This document shows, piece after piece, positions 4,629-7,556 of a stretch of DNA of 7,556 nt. Under the pieces are notes generated by a model, which was given only the letters and a program-made list of their open reading frames with translations, made no database searches and was not told where the DNA came from. The translations under genes were made by a program, and so were the position numbers. This DNA is from Coriobacteriia bacterium (lineage in GTDB: Bacteria; Actinomycetota; Coriobacteriia; Coriobacteriales; QAMH01). The DNA lies in NCBI GenBank assembly GCA_900756605.1, contig CAAEKX010000114.1, forward strand, positions 1 through 7,556, written 5' to 3'. Each line of letters starts with the position of its first letter. The first letter of the stretch is position 1.

Positions 4629-6101
4629 CTATTCTGTTTCCTCGTCAGTTTCTTCCTGTGTGTCCAAGGTGGCAGTATCTACGTCATTAGTTTGGACCTG
4701 CTCCTGGTCAGTTATGACCCGCATAAATATCTCGTCCACCGTAGTATCAGAGCCACCTTGAGGGGGAACAGGATACTCAGAATCATTTGCTTCATCAGTA
4801 CTTTGACCTGCGATTATTTCATCTTGGTCATTCTGGGTAACTTCGATTTCACTCTCGTTCATGTCGCATGCCGTAGTATAAGCCACGATATCATCAATCT
4901 GGAAGGCATCGACGATATCGGCCAGCTTGACCGCGTAGGTCTCGTGATGCTCACGCTCGTGCTCGCGTGTCCAGGCCGCAGGCGGCACGGGTAGCATCTC
5001 GGTCATATCCTCGATGACGGGAGCCTCCGACGAGCTCTCAAGTTTAGCCTGAGCGGCGTTTTCGTCACCGCCCTTGACGAGCACCTCCTCGCTCCCCTGC
5101 GCAAAGATCTGCTTCTGCTGGCCAGTGATGTTGATGCAGATGGCACCGATGATGAAGGGGATCCAGAAGATGAGGCCACGGTACGCAAGCGCGATGGCCG
5201 CGGCCTGGGCGGGTGTGGCCCCATAGGCGCTCAAGACGAGCGCGAGCAGAATCTCGACGGCGCCAATGGTCTGCAGGATGAAGGTCGCGATGATGAAGCC
5301 TGCCACGTAGGAGGCCATGAGAAACGGGATGTACGTGTACCCGAAGGCAAAGCCCACGAAGATGAAGCACATGCAATCACAGGCATGCAGCAACACCATG
5401 CGGCAGAACATGACGATGAGCTGGCGTGGTTTGTCGACGGCAATGCTCGCTGCCTCGTGGAATGACGCCGCGATGCGGCCAGCCCAAGGCTCGGCAGGCT
5501 TGCGCTTGAAGACGATGAGGGCACGATTGACGAGGTTCTCGATCCAGGCGAAGAGCTTCTGCTCCGTCTCGACATGACTATATCCGAGCCACATCACGAA
5601 CCCGAAGGTAAAAATCATAAGTAGGACAGCTAGGCCACCAAGGGCAAGATACCAAACCATCTGGCCCGTGAAGATGAGGATGGCAAAGCCAACGAGCATG
5701 ACGACGGCGAAACCTCCGAAGAAGCCGATCTTCTCGAGGAAGACGACCGTAACCGATTTGCCCATGTCAAGCCCCTGCTTATGCGACCAGGCGGCAATGA
5801 GTACCGATCCGGCCGTACCTGCCGTGGGGGCACAGTCATTCGCAAAGGTCACGGAGAAGACGAGCGGCACGATGTGCAGGTACTTCACGTCCTCGTCCAC
5901 GCAGTGAAACACCGCTTTGTACGCGAAGGCATGACTGAAATAGCGCCCGAACAGACAGCATGCGGCAAGTGCAAAGGGAACGATGGAGACGTCCTTGATG
6001 GTCTCGACAAAGGAGCCCAGGTCGTCACGCTTGATGAAGACGATGACTGCCACGATGATGACGACCACGATGGGCAGGATGATATTCCAGCGCTTGGCCA
6101 A
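4629..6101 (-). CDS. YbhN/LPG-synthase-type membrane protein with acidic cytoplasmic tail
   Basis: A 490-residue protein starting at TTG 6101, with AGGTG (6109-6113) 7 nt upstream. Residues 1-327 are a polytopic core with segments at about 7-23, 41-55, 77-100, 117-145, 150-172, 228-253, 257-278, 279-293 and 306-325. The core fits the flippase-like LPG_synthase_TM / UPF0104 (YbhN, AglD-like) family. The segment QTIGAVEILLALVLSAYG followed by ATPAQAAAIALAYRGL matches its C-terminal hallmark (normally GG-x-G-x-x-E, then an Arg-bearing helix), and NDCAPTAGTAG (88-98) its N-terminal polar re-entry. No MprF synthase domain follows, so aminoacyl-lipid synthesis is not implied; lipid or isoprenoid-linked sugar handling is the usual suggestion. 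Residues ~330-490 form a hydrophilic, strongly acidic tail with two PVPP motifs (371-374, 444-447), one more ordered-looking segment (~390-412) and an EETDEETE end. It follows the CapA-like gene with 1 nt between stop and start and precedes ychF by 15 nt. Confidence 0.85.
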   Translation of the reverse strand: MAKRWNIILPIVVVIIVAVIVFIKRDDLGSFVETIKDVSIVPFALAACCLFGRYFSHAFAYKAVFHCVDEDVKYLHIVPLVFSVTFANDCAPTAGTAGSVLIAAWSHKQGLDMGKSVTVVFLEKIGFFGGFAVVMLVGFAILIFTGQMVWYLALGGLAVLLMIFTFGFVMWLGYSHVETEQKLFAWIENLVNRALIVFKRKPAEPWAGRIAASFHEAASIAVDKPRQLIVMFCRMVLLHACDCMCFIFVGFAFGYTYIPFLMASYVAGFIIATFILQTIGAVEILLALVLSAYGATPAQAAAIALAYRGLIFWIPFIIGAICINITGQQKQIFAQGSEEVLVKGGDENAAQAKLESSSEAPVIEDMTEMLPVPPAAWTREHEREHHETYAVKLADIVDAFQIDDIVAYTTACDMNESEIEVTQNDQDEIIAGQSTDEANDSEYPVPPQGGSDTTVDEIFMRVITDQEQVQTNDVDTATLDTQEETDEETE

Positions 6102-6102
6102 A

Positions 6103-7434
6103 TCACTTCACCTGCGAATATCCGGACTCATCGAGTCGCGTGGAGAACTCGGCGCCGTCGCCCGCCAGCGTGGCCGAATAGCCGTTGAGCGCCTCGATCG
6201 CCGCCACAGCCGCATCGCCGGAAAGTGGCATGGGCTGGTAGTCGTTCACGCTCGAGGAGCTGCTGACCAGACAGGGTACGACACGGGCCTGGGTGCGCAT
6301 GGCCTCGCCGAGCGCGATCTGACCGTTTTTGATCGGGAAGGTCTGCTGGTAGATCACGGTGCGGTAATCCATGGGATTGGTGTTACCGCCGAAGCAGAAG
6401 TTGCCAAGGCTGTAGCAGATGTAACGCTGCTTGTAGTACTCGATGCCCTGCAGCACATGGGGATGCGAGCCCAAGACAAGGTCGCATCCGGCATCGATGG
6501 CCTGATGCGCGAGCGAGACCTGCGTGGCCGTGACCTCGTACTCGCCCTCGTTGCCCCAGTGGAAGGTGCCGACGATAATCGCGCAGCCCTCCTTCTGCAA
6601 GCGCTCGATGTCCTGGAGCATGAGGCTTTGCGCCTTCTCGACGCCATCGAGCTCGTTGACGCCAAAGAGGCCGATCTTGACGCCATCGACCTCGTAGGTG
6701 TTTGTGCGGTCATACCCGAAGCTCGTGATTCCGGCATCCTGAAGCGCTGCCTTCGTATCATTGTAGCCCGTAGTACCATAGTCAAACGAATGGTTATTGG
6801 CTAGGTTTACAGCCTCAACACTACCCTGGACGAAGACGTTGGCGTATTCCGCGGGAGCCTTGAAGTTAAAGGACTTTTCCTGGATGTCGTTGCTCTCCGT
6901 GAAGGTGCCCTCGCAGTTGGCGATCGTCAGGTTATCTGCCGAAGTAAACGGTAGTACGTCCGCAAAGAAATAGGCGGGGCCGTTTGCCTGGTAGAACGCG
7001 TTGAAACTCGTCGCATCCGGGAAATCCGGATCCTTGCCGAAGGTGCAGTCCCCCACTGCCGAGATGGTGACCTGCGTGTCGAGACCCTGCTGTGCCGTGC
7101 CGTTGAGACCGGCAAGTCCGGCCTTCTGACGCGCCACGTCGATGTTCTGAACGACGATGGCCAGCACGCCCGAATTGCTCTCGGCCTTCTCCTCGGCCTT
7201 GAGGAAGGGCAGGCCGCCACAGGCGAACTGCCACACGCAGGCGATGAAGATGACGACGAGGGCGGCGATGAGGGCGATGCGCGGCCAGCGCCGCGGTGTC
7301 TTGCTGTAGATGCGCATCTGGGAGCCCATGTGACGCCGACCGGTGCTGCCGAAGATGCCGCGCTTGTCGCCGCCGTAGATGATGCGACCCTTGTGAGGAC
7401 CGCCACCTACGTATGTCTCCCTGCGTCGTGCCAC
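6103..7434 (-). CDS. CapA-family membrane-anchored metallophosphatase-like protein
   Basis: 443 residues from GTG 7434, with AGGAG (7442-7446) 7 nt upstream. A ~50-residue, strongly basic cytoplasmic N-terminus precedes one membrane segment (~52-72). There is no lipobox or clear cleavage site, so it is probably a signal anchor with the catalytic domain outside. The PGA_cap (calcineurin-like) domain spans ~121-385. Its motifs are AVGDCTFG (126-133), ANCEGTFT (172-179), NLANNHSFDYG (210-220), GLFGVNE (255-261), FHWGNE (291-296), LGSHPHVLQG (321-330) and YSLGNFCFGG (341-350). These give the Asp, Glu, Asn and His residues expected for a two-metal site. Bacillus CapA acts in poly-gamma-glutamate capsule export, but stand-alone relatives like this one, with no CapB or CapC in the window, have no settled function. 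The gene opens a probable three-gene operon with the YbhN-like gene and ychF. The family call is firm; a polyglutamate role is not supported. Confidence 0.9.
   Translation of the reverse strand: MARRRETYVGGGPHKGRIIYGGDKRGIFGSTGRRHMGSQMRIYSKTPRRWPRIALIAALVVIFIACVWQFACGGLPFLKAEEKAESNSGVLAIVVQNIDVARQKAGLAGLNGTAQQGLDTQVTISAVGDCTFGKDPDFPDATSFNAFYQANGPAYFFADVLPFTSADNLTIANCEGTFTESNDIQEKSFNFKAPAEYANVFVQGSVEAVNLANNHSFDYGTTGYNDTKAALQDAGITSFGYDRTNTYEVDGVKIGLFGVNELDGVEKAQSLMLQDIERLQKEGCAIIVGTFHWGNEGEYEVTATQVSLAHQAIDAGCDLVLGSHPHVLQGIEYYKQRYICYSLGNFCFGGNTNPMDYRTVIYQQTFPIKNGQIALGEAMRTQARVVPCLVSSSSSVNDYQPMPLSGDAAVAAIEALNGYSATLAGDGAEFSTRLDESGYSQVK
6109..6113 (-). promoter_or_regulatory. Ribosome-binding site for the TTG start at 6101
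   Basis: AGGTG sits 7 nt before TTG 6101 and inside the last codons of the CapA-like gene, whose TGA (6105-6103) ends 1 nt before that start. This arrangement favours translational coupling. Confidence 0.7.
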
Positions 7435-7467
7435 GTGATTGCTCCTGGAACTCGTAAAAGTCCCTGT

Positions 7468-7476
7468 ATTCTACCA
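7468..7476 (-). promoter_or_regulatory. Candidate extended -10 promoter of the capA-like operon
   Basis: On the minus strand TG-G-TAGAAT (7476-7468) is a good extended -10 element. The hexamer 17 bp upstream (CTCTCC) is a poor -35, which extended -10 promoters tolerate. Transcription would begin near 7460, about 26 nt before the GTG start and including its AGGAG. Confidence 0.5.
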
Positions 7477-7556
7477 TGTCTTTCCCCTGCGGAGAGGCGC
7501 GCAAGACCGGCGGCGCACGCATCGTACTTGCCAGTCGATTGCACCCGAAGCTCGAA

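Noticed and set aside
4629..6101. MprF lysyl-phosphatidylglycerol synthase
   Set aside because: Only the membrane flippase-like half is present; the C-terminal aminoacyl-transferase domain is replaced by an acidic disordered tail.
5983..6804. 273-codon plus-strand open frame
   Set aside because: It lies antisense to the CapA-like and YbhN-like genes, both of which have clear family motifs; the Asp/His-rich start is the mirror of their codons.
6103..7434. Poly-gamma-glutamate capsule locus
   Set aside because: Only a CapA-like domain is present; no CapB ligase or CapC partner is in the window, and many stand-alone CapA-domain proteins occur without a capsule.

Overview
The window looks like a chromosomal segment of a moderately high-GC actinobacterium, most likely a member of the Coriobacteriia. 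This rests on an ECF S-component C-terminus that resembles ones I associate with that group, on GTG and TTG start codons, and on roughly 60-65% GC in the well-folded coding parts. The assignment is an inference from style; no rRNA or other strong phylogenetic marker is present.

Layout. (1) Positions 1-333, plus strand: the 3' end of a multi-pass membrane protein, best read as an ECF-type vitamin/cofactor transporter S component. (2) Positions 495-662, plus strand: a small, very acidic 55-residue protein built on a 26-codon internal duplication, followed by a strong intrinsic terminator (697-737). (3) Positions 738-886: an AT-rich regulatory region with a perfect 9-bp inverted repeat, an extended -10 promoter and four CTAAT/ATTAG half-sites. 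It leads into a TetR-type regulator (887-2443) whose normal-sized repressor body carries an unusual, roughly 310-residue Glu-rich tail. (4) Positions 2444-3010: a 567-bp gap with AT-rich hairpins, a possible 32-codon ORF or small RNA, and a terminator facing the minus strand. (5) Minus strand, 3011-3478: a small multi-pass membrane protein of unknown function. (6) Minus strand, 7434 down to 3549: a compact three-gene unit of a CapA-like metallophosphatase, a YbhN/LPG-synthase-type membrane protein with an acidic cytoplasmic tail, and the ribosome-associated ATPase YchF. The gaps inside it are 1 nt and 15 nt, so it is probably one transcript, driven by an extended -10 promoter at 7468-7476.

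How it fits together. The CapA-like and YbhN-like proteins are both envelope proteins that are probably translationally coupled, so a joint role in handling a cell-surface polymer or lipid is plausible but unproven. YchF is a housekeeping gene that shares the transcript. The most unusual theme is that three unrelated products here are, or end in, long acidic low-complexity segments: the 55-residue protein, the TetR tail and the YbhN-like tail. In the two large proteins the tail-coding DNA is visibly poorer in GC than the folded part. I see no CRISPR array, insertion sequence, tRNA or rRNA. Nothing here is clearly a complete new system; the TetR protein with the giant acidic tail and its ATTAG-studded promoter is the best candidate for new biology.
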